Part shown: in pieces, positions 23,511 through 35,128 of the stretch
Numbering within the stretch: position 1 is the first letter of the stretch
Layout of the letters: each line of letters begins with the position of its first letter
DNA from: Drosophila pseudoobscura
Taxonomy: Eukaryota > Arthropoda > Insecta > Diptera > Drosophilidae
DNA length: 64,000 nt
Direction of reading: 5' to 3'
Assembly (NCBI RefSeq): GCF_009870125.1
Contig: NC_046683.1
Span: forward strand, 41,927,869 to 41,991,868
Translations under genes and position numbers: made by a program
The notes under the pieces: generated by a model
What the model saw: the letters and a program-made list of their open reading frames with translations, nothing else
The model's database searches: none
What the model was told of the DNA's origin: nothing

Positions 23511-25193
23511 CCAAAAAAAAAGGAGTCATATATTTTTCATATTCCTAAAAAAAGGATACAACTACATTATTTCGGGGCAACAGTTGTGGCAGTCGGTAGT
23601 CGGTAGTTTTCTGAAAACCAAAAAAGTTGCCACAACAACAACAGTAGGTCGGTGTCCGATCACGAAAAGACATACCACGTCCAGTTCGACTAACATTCAG
23701 CCGAGATATACAGAGATACACACATATTTCCAACAAAATATCATTGAAAATGATTGCTTTCCAAAAACCCTTTTGCTTCCGCTGAAACCAACCTTCAAAT
23801 CACTTTTTCGACTCTTCTGAAACACTCCTCTGTTTTTTTGGGGGAAATATCAAACTACGATGTATCTCACGAGAAAAATTGTTCTTGGCGGCCAACTATT
23901 CATGCAATATTACATGTATCTTGATCGCGTTAACACCCAAAAATGCCTCACTTTTCCGGTACAGCTTAATGTCCTTTTGGAACATGAATTTAGTCCGAGT
24001 TCTATACGAACAGGCAGCCGAATCGATTCTGTGGGATTCGGTATTCGCTTCGTTTGGTCAGTTAGAAGCAGATGTTCTCATTTGTACCGGGCCAGATTGT
24101 AAAATTTCTGTATTTTTTTCGCGCTCACTCTCCATTTGATTTTCTGGTGGAGAGAATGAGAAAGCAACACCCGAGCTTGCTAGTGTTTTGCTCTTTCTTC
24201 TGTCTGTTACGTGCGTTTTCTTGCCTTACGCTGAAAAAACTGAATTTCAGATTCAAGAGAAAAATATTCGTTAAACATTTTGTTCAGCAAAAAAAAAGCA
24301 AAATGTGCATACCCAAAGGCACACCACACGAACGTAGTATGTTTTAAGTCATTGCAGAGACTGCTAACGAATTTTGCTGAATCCTATGGTAACGTCCCAT
24401 GGTAACTAAACAGTCGGGCAAACAGGGCTTGTTCGCAGAAGGACCTATTTACCAGGATCGGGAGGTTCCCATGACGCCAATCGGTTGGCAGGACTCCCTT
24501 TGGGTTACGCAAGGAGATGAAAAGAAAGGAAAAAGGAGAGAAAAAGAAAAATTAAAGATGAAAATGGGTAAATTTCAAATCCATTTTTCAGTTTACTTCC
24601 GTTTAAAGAGCCTTTCCATCGGTACTTTTAATTGACCAGTAAATTTATTCGATAAATGAAGCAATTTTCTATAGGATTGGGTAATTTTTAAGGTAGTTCT
24701 ATTGCATTATTTTTAAATATTTTACACATATGTAGACGCTTAGTGGAAGCGGCAGTATGAAAAACCTCCGTAATCCGCACTTCACATGACTTTTTTGCGA
24801 CATTTTTAAAAACATTGAGTTGTTTTATTTTAATCAATTAGAAGTTTGATGCTGATCCCTATTGGGGTCATAGCTGGGGGTCGCATTGGCATTTAAACGT
24901 GATTTTTACATTCCAGAAAGCATGAGTACGCCATGCCCAAAAGTATGCCATGTTTTAATAAACGTGGAAGTGCTTTTTTGCCATGTGTGCCATGATAAAG
25001 AAATTGCGTAAATGCATTATCCTTACTTTCCCTGATGTCAATCTGATTTCAAGCGATCGGGGATAGTATACCGATCAGGAAAAGGTACAACATGTCCAGA
25101 TCAGACCAGAAACTGAAGAGTTATCATATATTTGATCAGCAGAATCTGAAAATCAAATATCTCGGTTTTGAGCGCCACCAAATTGAGGGTTTT
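23511..25193. other. Intergenic stretch, no supported gene
   Basis: This lies between the end of the SHB-like transcript and the plus-oriented DINE-1. The open frames here are short and overlap each other. I see neither splice logic nor a recognisable protein. Around 24,400-24,600 the sequence is less simple than its surroundings, but I could not assign it. Confidence 0.4.
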
Positions 25194-26301
25194 TATACCC
25201 GATACTCAAAATGAGTATTGGGGTATATTAGATTTGTGGTAAAAGTGGATGTGTGTAACGTCCAGAAGGAATCGTTTCCGACCCCATAAAGTATATATAT
25301 TCTTGATCAGCATCAATAGCCGAGTCGATTGAGCCATGTCTGTCTGTCCGTTTGTCCGTCCGTCCGTCTGTCCGTCCCCTTCAGCGCCTAATGCTCAAAG
25401 ACTATAAGAGCTAGAGCAACGATGTTTTGGATCCAGACTTCTGTGATATGTCACTGCTACAAAAATATTTCAAAACTTTGCCCCGCCCACCTCCGCCCCC
25501 ACAAAGGGCGAAAATCTGTGGCATCCACAATTTTAAAGATACAAGAAAACCAAAAACGCAGAATCGTAGAGAATGACCATATCTTTTAGACTACAGAATC
25601 TGAATTGGATCGTATTACTATTATAGCCAGCATCAAGAAAACAATTTCATTTTTTCTCGCCCTGTCTCTCTCTAACACACACGTAGCATAGGCGGCTTTG
25701 CTTAGAGTAAAACATTAGCGCCTAGATCTCAGAGACTATAAAAGCTAGAGCAACCAAATTTGGTATCCACACTCCTAATATATCGGACCGAGACGAGTTT
25801 GTTTCAAAATTTCGCCACACCCCCTTCCGCCCCCGCAAAGGATGCAAATCTGGGGATATTCACAAATCTCAGAGACTATTAAAGCTAGAGTAACCAAATT
25901 TGGTATCCACACTTCTGTTAGATCTCACTATAAAACGTATATCTCAAAATTTCGCCACACCCCCTTCCGCCCCCACAAAGGACGAAAATCTGTTGCATCC
26001 ACAATATTGCAGATTCGAGAAAATTAAAAACGCACAATCATAGATAGCGACCATATCTATCAGATTGCTGAATCTGGATCAGATCAGATCATTTTTATAG
26101 CGAAAGGAAACAAATCAATTTGCAGTGGCTACGCAGCGCCCGACGTCACGCTCAGACTGATTTTCTGTCTCTCTCGCACGCACTCTTTGTCGTTTCGATT
26201 AATAGTAGCGCCGTCTGCCGGAGGAGAGCCATACTGACTAAGTATCGGGTATAACTGTAGAGTTGCGGTCTCCGCAGCAACTCACAACGTTCCCCCTCGT
26301 T
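25194..26301 (+). mobile_element. DINE-1 (Helentron-associated) element, plus orientation
   Basis: This ~1.1-kb copy begins TATACCCGATACTC at 25,194, continues with the GTATATATATTCTTGATCAG core and (GTCCGTCC)n, and has several diverged CGCCACACCCCCTTCCGCCCCC blocks. It ends with the inverted subterminal copy AGTATCGGGTATA near 26,252. A hairpin GAGTTGCGG...CAACTC follows, and the terminus is near 26,301. It is the same family as the elements in the tandem duplication but inverted relative to them. It is non-coding. Confidence 0.87.
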
Positions 26302-26693
26302 GTTCTTAGATATTGGTGGATATTCTTCATATTTAAGTTATATGGCATAGCTCTGACATTTCTTGTCCGTCCTGGGTGAAATCATCATTGGAAAACGAAA
26401 TATTCAGTCACAAATGATCTGCATAGATCCACAGAATAAATTATGCATTTAATATTTAATTATTCAGTTACGGAAAGCTCCAGTGCCATAAAATGCTCCT
26501 ACAAGATTCACAAATCTCTATATTTTAGTACAGGAGTAACGAAGTCCCCAAGAAAAAAAGAACTATAGAAGGTATGCGGTAGAAACTATGCCGTAAAAGC
26601 TATCAAATTATACCGGAGATGGGGGGGACTCATCTTTGACATGATCAGGACATGAAATCGGTCCAAAAGGCTATTTATATATAAATTTTGTAT
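26302..26693. other. Short intergenic stretch between DINE-1 and the minus-strand gene end
   Basis: AT-rich, with no reading frame of note. Nothing is recognised here. Confidence 0.4.
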
Positions 26694-26704
26694 TTTATTT
26701 TATT
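26694..26704 (-). promoter_or_regulatory. Polyadenylation signals for the minus-strand coiled-coil gene
   Basis: Overlapping TTTATT on the plus strand (AATAAA on minus) at 26,694-26,699 and 26,699-26,704, about 480 nt downstream of the stop at 27,186. Confidence 0.5.
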
Positions 26705-27185
26705 TAATCGTTTTCGCATATTGGTTTCGTATAGTATATGTATACTCGCGTTAATGGTTTGTTTATGCATACTCATATAAAGTATTGTATATATAAAGTT
26801 TGTTTGTAATAAATTATAAGCAAGTCGGCTGCCACCGCACTCGCACTGGAAACACGAAGAATTATATACAACAGGGTTCTCGAAGAGTTCACATTACGTA
26901 CACAGTATAAATTACACATTAATCGCATTAAGTACAGGCTTCAGGCTTCATGTGAAGCTTCAGCCGCAATTTCAATTGGTTGGCGTTTAGAATTAATTCT
27001 TTGATAATGGGGGCGGGGGGCGCTAAGCAAGCAGCAGGACATTGACGTGCGATTGGGGGCATTAGCCGACGATCGTCGGAAGGGGGAAGGAGTGCCATGT
27101 GTGGCTATGTGGACACTACAATAATAATTTGGTCTGCTCTGCACCAGATCGTTGGTGTGTGTGGTGTGTGGAGTGGTTGGCCTCC

Positions 27186-28766
27186 TTAGATGACCGCCTC
27201 GATGGCCGCTCCGCCCTCGGCGTTCTTTTTGATCAGGCTCTCCCACTGGGCGATGAGGCGGTGCGACGAGGGGGCCTCCTCCGGCGTCAGATCACAGAGC
27301 TGGGCCAGCGACATGGCCGGACGCATGCCTCCATTACAGCTGGCACTTCCATTGCCATTGCCATTGCCATTGCCATTGCCACTTCCATTGGCCATTATGT
27401 AGGCATAGCCGCAGGTCATTCTTTGTGAATTGTGGACAATCTCCTGCTCATTTCTGGAAAAAGGAAATACGAAGCACCATTAGACTCATTTCGATCACAT
27501 GCTTGATGGACGGCGCACTACTCACCCGTTTCTGTCGAGCTCCTGCGTGGACTGGGCATTGCGAAGTTTTCCGGGGCCATAGCAGTGCTCCTCCTCGGAG
27601 TCCTCATCGTCATCCGCCTCCGCATCGGCCTCGTCATCTGTGCTGAATATTCTGTGGAACGGAACGAATTGGATTGGTCTGGATTGAAGATCAGTCCCTT
27701 AGGAGTGGGCGGTGGCTACTCACAGCTTGTCCTGCGAGGCCCTGAGGGTGTTCTGCCTGTTCAGCTTGCGCAGACGCTTCAGCTCGGACTCCCGCGACTT
27801 GAGGTCCTGCAGCTCGCGCTGTATCTTCTGCTCCACGGGCACATAGCCGCGGCGCAGGGGTCGTCCCTCCGAGTCCCGCTCAATGGCCGCCGGCGACAGG
27901 GTGACCGTCGGCGAGTTGTTGCCGCCCGTCTCCAGGAAGGCCAGCGCGTTCTGGGCGTTCAGCTTGAGGGTCGTCTGAGTGCTGCCGTTCACGTTCCCGT
28001 TCCCGTTCAGGTTGCCACTGCTGCCGTTGGTCAGGGTCAGTGGGGAGGAGGGGCTGCTCATGGGGCTGCTGGGACCCACCTTGCCGTGCGAGGCGATGAA
28101 GCGCTGCATCACCCCCTTGGTGGAGCCGTTGAAGGCGAACTGCCGTTTCTGCACTCCGTTCAACTGCGGCGTGGAGATGGTGCGGGTCATCAGCTTCTGC
28201 TGCGGCGGCTCCGGGGTCAGGTTGTAGCAGTTGGGGCCGATGTAGCGCTGCTCCTGGCGAGACACCACCGTCAGCTTCAGCGGCTGCAGCTGCTTCACCA
28301 GATTGTTGCTGTTGTTGTTGTTGTTGTTGTTGTTGTTGCTCTGGGAGGAGGCCGAGATGCCGGAGTCGTCCGAGTGCTGGCCGTCGAGGCTCTCCTCCTT
28401 GTTGCTGTTGACGCTGGACGCCAGAGAGGGTGTGTTCGAGTGCTCGTCGATGGGCAGCAGCAGGGCCGTGGTCTGTACCGCCGCCAAGGCCGGCTGGGCC
28501 GTGACCAGAACACCCCGGCCCTGGTCCTGCTCCTCCTCATCCTCGCCCAGATCAAGCAGCTGCTCCTGCCCCTGCGGCTCCTGATCCTGACCGAAGTCGT
28601 TGCCGTTGCCATTAATCGTGTACGTCTCGAATTCGTCCACCTGAATGGGTGGCGGGGTGGCAGCGCCACCCCCGGTGGAGGAGAGCGTGGCCAGCTGGCG
28701 GTACTCCTCCTCGCGTCTCACCACTTCCTTGATCTCCTCCTGAATGCGTGTCAGGGGATCGATTTT
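27186..28766 (-). CDS. Acidic low-complexity protein with charged helical motifs (last three exons)
   Basis: Minus-strand exons are 28,766-27,724, 27,651-27,526 and 27,453-27,186. The GT/AG borders are all in phase and give 478 residues. The first visible exon opens after a CGCTTGCAG acceptor with no Met, so upstream exons exist. Residues about 2-25 (IDPLTRIQEEIKEVVRREEE) and about 306-340 (YVPVEQKIQRELQDLKSRES) are charged helical segments. They resemble the [IV]E-x-EI...RE-x-EL motifs of the PALM2-AKAP2/MISP C-terminal family; this is a weak resemblance by eye. Between them are poly-Asn and Ser-rich tracts. The second exon is strongly acidic (DDEADAEADDDEDSEEE). The last exon has a (Gly-Asn)n run and a conserved-looking C-terminus ending in EAVI. 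A scaffold or cytoskeletal role is plausible but not shown. The exon model is firm; the function is not. Confidence 0.8.
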
Positions 28767-29382
28767 CTGCAAGCGACAAAAATACAAAAAATAAACGAAA
28801 AAAGTCTTTAGTCAACGGGTTCGTCATGGATGGGTGAAACCCGAGATGTGCGACGACCTCCGGCAGGAGGAAGTGTTCGTCCGGTTACCACTCGAGGCGA
28901 TCCGATCCGATCGGAACGGATTAACCGTTAACCAAGTGAGTGAGGGATCGATTCGATCCGATTCGATTCGTTGCGATGTGTAATCGAATATGCCGCAAAC
29001 GAGTACCGATCGGGGGGCAGGCGTTTCTCTGTCGCCATTCACTTTCGGTTCAATTCAGTTCAGTTTAGATCGGATCGGATCGGATCGGATCGCTTTGGTG
29101 CAAGCTTCGGTGGATGTCACACACGCACCCGCACCCGCATCCGCAGCATCGAAATCGAAATCGAAATCGTGTCTGAGGGCTGCAACTCTTTGAGGGAAAT
29201 CGGAGGAGCCTAATCCCCGATATGATGCTTACACAATCCGCAGACCACACGCGTCGAGGGCCATGGAGTGCCAGGGAGTGGAGGGAGGTGGGGTCTATAG
29301 GGTGGATCGGAGCGTAACCCAAGCCAACCGACTATTGTGCGTGACATCGCCATCGACAGCAGAGTTTGCTGTTGGATTGCTC

Positions 29383-29446
29383 GATGGACGGATGGATGGA
29401 TGGATGGATAGATGGATGGATGGATGGATGTGTGGATAGATGGATA
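29383..29446. repeat. (GGAT)n tetranucleotide microsatellite
   Basis: About 15 imperfect GGAT/GATA units in a row. It creates a meaningless frame of D, G, W and M residues. Confidence 0.85.
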
Positions 29447-30730
29447 GCTTGGGTTAAGTGGGAGGTTCCTCGCTTGGTTGGTTCGTTCGTTCAGTTTCAA
29501 AATACTAAACCCAAAACCCGAACAAAACCCAAACCTAAATCGAGAGTAAAAGTGTTTGAAAGTCTCACTTTCAGGCTTGTTTTTCCATTTTGTGTGGCTT
29601 TTAGTTGCTGGCTTTTGTTAATTGTTGTTTCTGCTTTTATGTGCCTTCCATTGTTGCATACATTTTCGCATTTGCTGTCAAATTAACACGATGTTTGTTG
29701 TTGTTGCAACACAATACAAAACATTCGCGTATTGTATATTTTGTTAAACATCTCTTTTGGCAAATACTCGTGGCATGTGGCATGTGGCATACGGCATGGA
29801 AATACCCCGTCAAGTATCTCTGGAGAATATGCATTTTCCGAGAACAAAGAATAAATCTCTTAAGAAGAGTACAGTGAACACCCACGAATGGCGCTCAAAG
29901 CGAATGCCGTTTTCTTCGAGTGAAAGTTTTCCTCAAGGAAAATATAACATTCCGAAGCTCGAATGCAATATCTACTCGAACTCTCAATTGAAATTGTAAT
30001 CTATCAACCATTTTTACTGTCAGTCAGTGGGAATCAATCCCAGAAATCGATGGCCATGAAAGGTTTGTGGCTTTAGATCGAGAGATCCACAAATGTCAAG
30101 ATTCTTTGAATTTGCTGTTCAACCAAATCGATTAGGTCATAATTATTTGATGGCTCTGATTAGCAGGAATGTCTGTAGATACTCGCACTTGTAGTACCTC
30201 TGCGTAATCTCGTGCTTTGAGATATGGCTTTCTGTTGAATGCCACTCTAATTGACCGAAGGGGCAGTGCCGTGCGGATTGCGGAGTGCGGAGTGGGGATG
30301 GAGGATCCTTTCTTTTCTGGGAAAATGCTTTCTGGGAAGCTGCTCCCTCCCTCTCCCTGTGCCTCGTTCAAACTTCCATGTCTACTCGCACTTCCCGGCA
30401 TCCAACCCCCTCTTCAGCCCAAGAGCCATCTTTCACACAGCAATCAGCATCCATTTGATGGCTAAATACTTCCCCTGCAGTCGGACTCCTAATTCAAGCA
30501 CTTAAAGGGGGTCTCTACTGGGGTTTGCTTGGGGGGAGGGGAGTGCTTGCTGCTCTTGCGGGTCACCGCGTTCGGGCTGTGCAGCTCTGAGGGCGCTTAG
30601 GGTCTCCCAGGTCTCTGACTTCTTCCATGTGGGTGCGTTGCCGCCGCTGTGGCTTCCGCGTTGCCGTCACATTAGAAAGTGCCGCGACAAGTGCCCCGCC
30701 ATGAGCAATTGTTGCCTCTTTTGTTCCGTT

Positions 30731-30764
<34 letters not shown>

Positions 30765-33700
30765 GTCACTGCTACCGCTGCAGTCACTGTTCGAGTCGCG
30801 GGCGCAGTGATTGTCACTGTCCGTGTCAGCGCCCCGATCCACCGTGGCCCATCGATTCGATGCAGATTTTCACTCAATTGTTTGGGGCAGGCCGGGGCCA
30901 GCAGCAGCAGCGGCACAAAACACCGAAACGAATCGAAATGTGCGTTTAACGACGTCGTTTTCACTTGCCGCAAACAGATAAAAGCAGAGAAAACCAGAAA
31001 GGAAGTCCGACTGTAAGCCCCCGAAGCGCCGAAGCATTGAATACTCTCTCGGACTGTAGACTGCGCCCCAAGGCTGTGATCAGAAGCTGCTCTAAGGGTC
31101 ACGACCCTGATATTCCTCAAATGGAGTTGGATTCTTTCAGAACTGCCAGATCTAACCTAATCTCTGGAATACTACGAGTGTATGCTCCTCTTGTATCATA
31201 TAGGATTTAAGTCCTTAAGTGGCTGATAAATGATATATATGTTTGCATTCCTTGTGCATAGAGTCTCGTGTGGTTGCTTTTTGGTAAAATGATATTAGCC
31301 TCTGGCAAGGCAAGGGTATACAAAACACACACCAAAAAACAAATAATAAGCAACGAAAAACTTGTACAAAACTTCCGTTTTGTGTTGGCCACAGCCACAG
31401 CCACGGCCACAGCCGCCGCTACTTGTTGCCGCCGTCCAAGTGCAATGACAGCGGCAACATTAGCCGCAACAGCAACAACACGAGCACCAGTGGGAGCCAC
31501 CATCGGCGGTGGCAGCTGGCAGCTGGCAGCTGGCAGCCGAAAGTCAGCTCGACAGCTGCTCCTCGCCCGCCTGTCACTTTTGGCGCGCGATCGCGACGTC
31601 TGCCTGCTTTCCCGTTTCCCGATTCCCGTTTCCCGGTCGAAATGTACCGCAACTGGAAATGCAAATGCCAATGCAAATGCAAAGCAAATGCAAATGGAAG
31701 TCAAAGTCAAAGTGGAAGTGGAAGTCAGGGCCCGAGCCTGTGCTTGCCACATGCCACATGCCACATTCGCCGGGGTCAAACCTCCCATGGGCCACATGAA
31801 CAAGCGGCAGGTGGGGCAGGGCAGCCAACGGCACAGGGAACGATACAAGCGCGACAAGACGCTACTACCACGGAGAGCACGGACCCCTGGCCACAAATTG
31901 TTGCCTGCTGCCTGTTGACAAGATCAGCAGCAAAAGAACAGCCAACAGCCACAACAGAAGTACTCGTCCACCGAAGGCAAATTGGCAAAACGAAGAGACG
32001 AGCATCAAAACAACAAAACAACACCCAAAGACCCACTGCGGAGTGTCCAGACGGAACGATACCCTGTTGTTCCACTCCGTTTTGAGCAATCTCTCTCACA
32101 CATTAAGCACTAAGAATGCTATTATATGTAATACTCGATTTTCCCCATCTCTCTGTTGCACTCAACAAGTGCTTATAAGCCATTTCCAATCTTAAGCTAA
32201 ACTACAGAATTTCTAAGATTTATATTTTGTATAAAACGAAAACTTTCTAGAATTTTAGATCTTGGTATTTACGAATGTTTCGAGGGTTTTTAGGCCACAC
32301 AAAATCGCTGCATTTCGGTCTAAAACCAACAGCATTTTTGTTTGAAAGTCATTCGAAACATTCAAATGTATTACTTTGTTCCGTTAAAATGAGTTCTTTC
32401 TGCACAAGTCTGGAATTTTGCAAGCGGTCGAGAAACATGGGCCAACTATGATCCTGTTAAACAGAAGTGGAACTGGAAATATTGAGAACAGAAACCACAA
32501 GAAGCACAATCGAAGGTCTGAGAGGGTTCAGTCAGCATATATACCCCTTCATTCTTGGGCAGAATTAATGGGTACGAAATGCGAAGCAGAATGAAAAGAA
32601 GAAAGAAACGAAAGAAACGAAAGAAGAAAGAAATGAACAGCAACAACAATGGGTGAACGTGACAAGAAACGTGACCGTGACTTGGGCTCCCTCTGCCTCA
32701 CCGCCCGCTCTCCGATCTTTCTTCCATTCCCTCTCTCTCTAGGCACATGTAGCCATCTCCCTCTAGCAGCTGATCCAAATACAAAGCTGGTGCTCTGCTG
32801 CGGCTCTGCTCTGCTTGGGTGTCTGCTGCTGCTGCGCTGCTGCGCTGCTGCGCTGCTGTCGTTTCCAGGCGAGCGATCAGCATTAGCATAACGATCATCA
32901 CTGGCTCCCATCATGATGATGATCACGCCGATGATCGTGTAGTATAACACACGTATTTGGGCCAATTCGTTTAGCGTTTTCCTGAGTGACCACCGCCGCA
33001 GTTGCAGTGGCAGTGGCAGTGTCGGTTGCAGCTGAAGCGTGCAACAGAATAAATGGGAATATGCAAAAGAGGGGCGTTGCCAAAAAATATTGCCATTTGG
33101 GTCATCCGTCAAGGGGCAGGGACAGAGGCAGGGACCACCTCAATTTGAATCCAACAATAAAGTACATGCCACCCGAAGATGATCGTAGGTTAAGTCATCG
33201 GCATGACTGGCCTCACTGTCATACTCGTCCTGTTATACATTTTTTGGGGGCATGGTTCTCGGCTTCAAAGAAAGACGTAAACATTTCGTTGGAGAAATCC
33301 AAGGGGTTCCACTCGCATATACCACGTTCCACCATCAGGAAACTTCTTCCAAAAACAAACTAAACTTCCAAGTTATACTTCTGTTATACTTCGAGATAAA
33401 TAACACATACTATTGTAGCATTCGCTGGTTTACTTCCACAGGCTTCCACGATGAAATGAAAGGGAAAAATATCTTCTTTACATTGAACCATCATATGATT
33501 AGCAGATACTCCTCCAAAAAACACTCGAATGTTGAAAAGTAATCAAAAGAAACCCCATTTCGATCATTGCAGACACTGCAATCCAAAGCTCTAGAACTTT
33601 TGCTCGAACAACTCGAGAATGGAATTATCTGCAAGTACAAGTACAAGTATTTGGCCAATGCCATTACCTTTTTTGCTCAACTTTTGTGCCGTTGAGCGTT

Positions 33701-34999
33701 ACCGTTTCCCAGAGCCAGCAGCAGAGCCACGATCTGATAGACCTAGTTTTTGTTGTGTTTTTTTGTAGAAGAATCGTGATCTCTGCAGACCACCAAAAAC
33801 ACCAGAAACACCAGAAAGCCGCAGAAGACAAGACAGGAGAAGAGAAGTGAAGAGAAGAGAAGACAATCGTTGGGAGAAATCTAAGGCGGATGCACTTGAA
33901 GCATGTGTCAATTATGACGCCATATCATTAGCATTAGCATTACCAATACTCTTGCCATTTACCATTTGCTATTTGCCATTAGGAATGGACCGGGCCGGAC
34001 CGGACCGGAGCGGAGCAGACCGTTAACGGACGGCGATGTCTGTCATTAGATGCCAAGCCATGCCGAATCTTGGCCAAAAGAATTATGGCCAAAGTCACGT
34101 CGTGTTCAGGTCGCTCAGGGCGCGCTCCATTAGCGAAAAATCCACGAAAATTGGTCGAAGACCAAAGACAGAGGAGACATGATGAAAGAGATGGGGAAAT
34201 GGAAGTGGAAATGGATATGAAAATGGTGAGGGAATTGTGGGAGTAGGCGGAGTGGGCGGAGCGAGAGCGAGAGGGAATTTAGGCCAAATGAAATTGTGCG
34301 CAATTTGTTAGCTCGCGTGGCTTTTCCTTTGAATTCGAACCTTATCTATCGGAGGGACGGGGCTAGTGTCAGTGGGAGGCGGAGGCGGTGGCGGAAGGTA
34401 TAGGAGGGGGGCATTTACTGACAATGAATTCGCGATAACGCACGGGGCCAAAGGAATATGGGCTAAAAGCTGATAAAAAGCACACACAGCACACAGCACA
34501 CATCGATTGGATCACTTAGGAGAGTGCGAGAATTTTCCTTGCGGCTCCGGCGTTCAGTTCGTTTTTCGGGGGCCAAGAGAAGGAAGGCTGCGATGCGTGA
34601 CCTGGCCAAATCAGGGGCTCGAACTACAGTTTGTTTTTCAATTTCAGCTCGTTACTTTCCACAACTTGATTGCCGATTGTTTGGCCATTAATTTGGCTTT
34701 GACTTTGGCTTTCGGCTCGGTCTTGGTTTTTATTGGCTCGGGGATGGGGGTCGTAGTCATTTGGTTTTGTTAGTCAGTGATTAAATTAAGTGCCCGATGA
34801 CGGGGGAGTCCACCACTCAATGGGAGAGATACGAGTGGTAGCCATCCATTTGGCACGCATGATTCACCGCGGTGAGCCCCTAGCCCTCCCAGAAGATCAC
34901 GAGTATGTCATCGCAGTGGGTCGTCATTCTATTGGAAAGCACACCAGATTGTGTAGAGAATCGTAACAGGCATTAGGATTGAACTCACTCCAAAACAAA

Positions 35000-35128
35000 A
35001 TGTCTACAAACAAAGATTTTCTTATTAAAATAAAGAGACTTCTGGGCAAGAAGACCCGCTACGGTTTCAAGGCTATGAGCCTGCAGCTGCACCACAAGAA
35101 CTTCCAATATGGGAGGATGGATACATAG
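35000..35128 (+). CDS. Possible 42-residue micro-ORF
   Basis: ATG at 35,000 in a strong Drosophila context (CCAAAACAAAATG), stop TAG at 35,126-35,128. The product is basic (IKIKRLLGKKTRYGFK near the start) and less repetitive than the surrounding simple-sequence DNA. I do not recognise it. No promoter, splice site or poly(A) signal is evident, so it may be chance. Confidence 0.2.
   Translation: MSTNKDFLIKIKRLLGKKTRYGFKAMSLQLHHKNFQYGRMDT

Noticed and set aside
31207..32099. Overlapping 200-230 codon frames on both strands
   Set aside because: All are driven by GCCACAGCCACA, CAAATG and GCAGCTGGCAGC repeats. No frame looks like a protein.
34325..34345. tRNA B-box-like GGTTCGAATTC on the minus strand
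   Set aside because: The flanking bases form neither a T-arm nor an acceptor stem and there is no A-box at the right distance.
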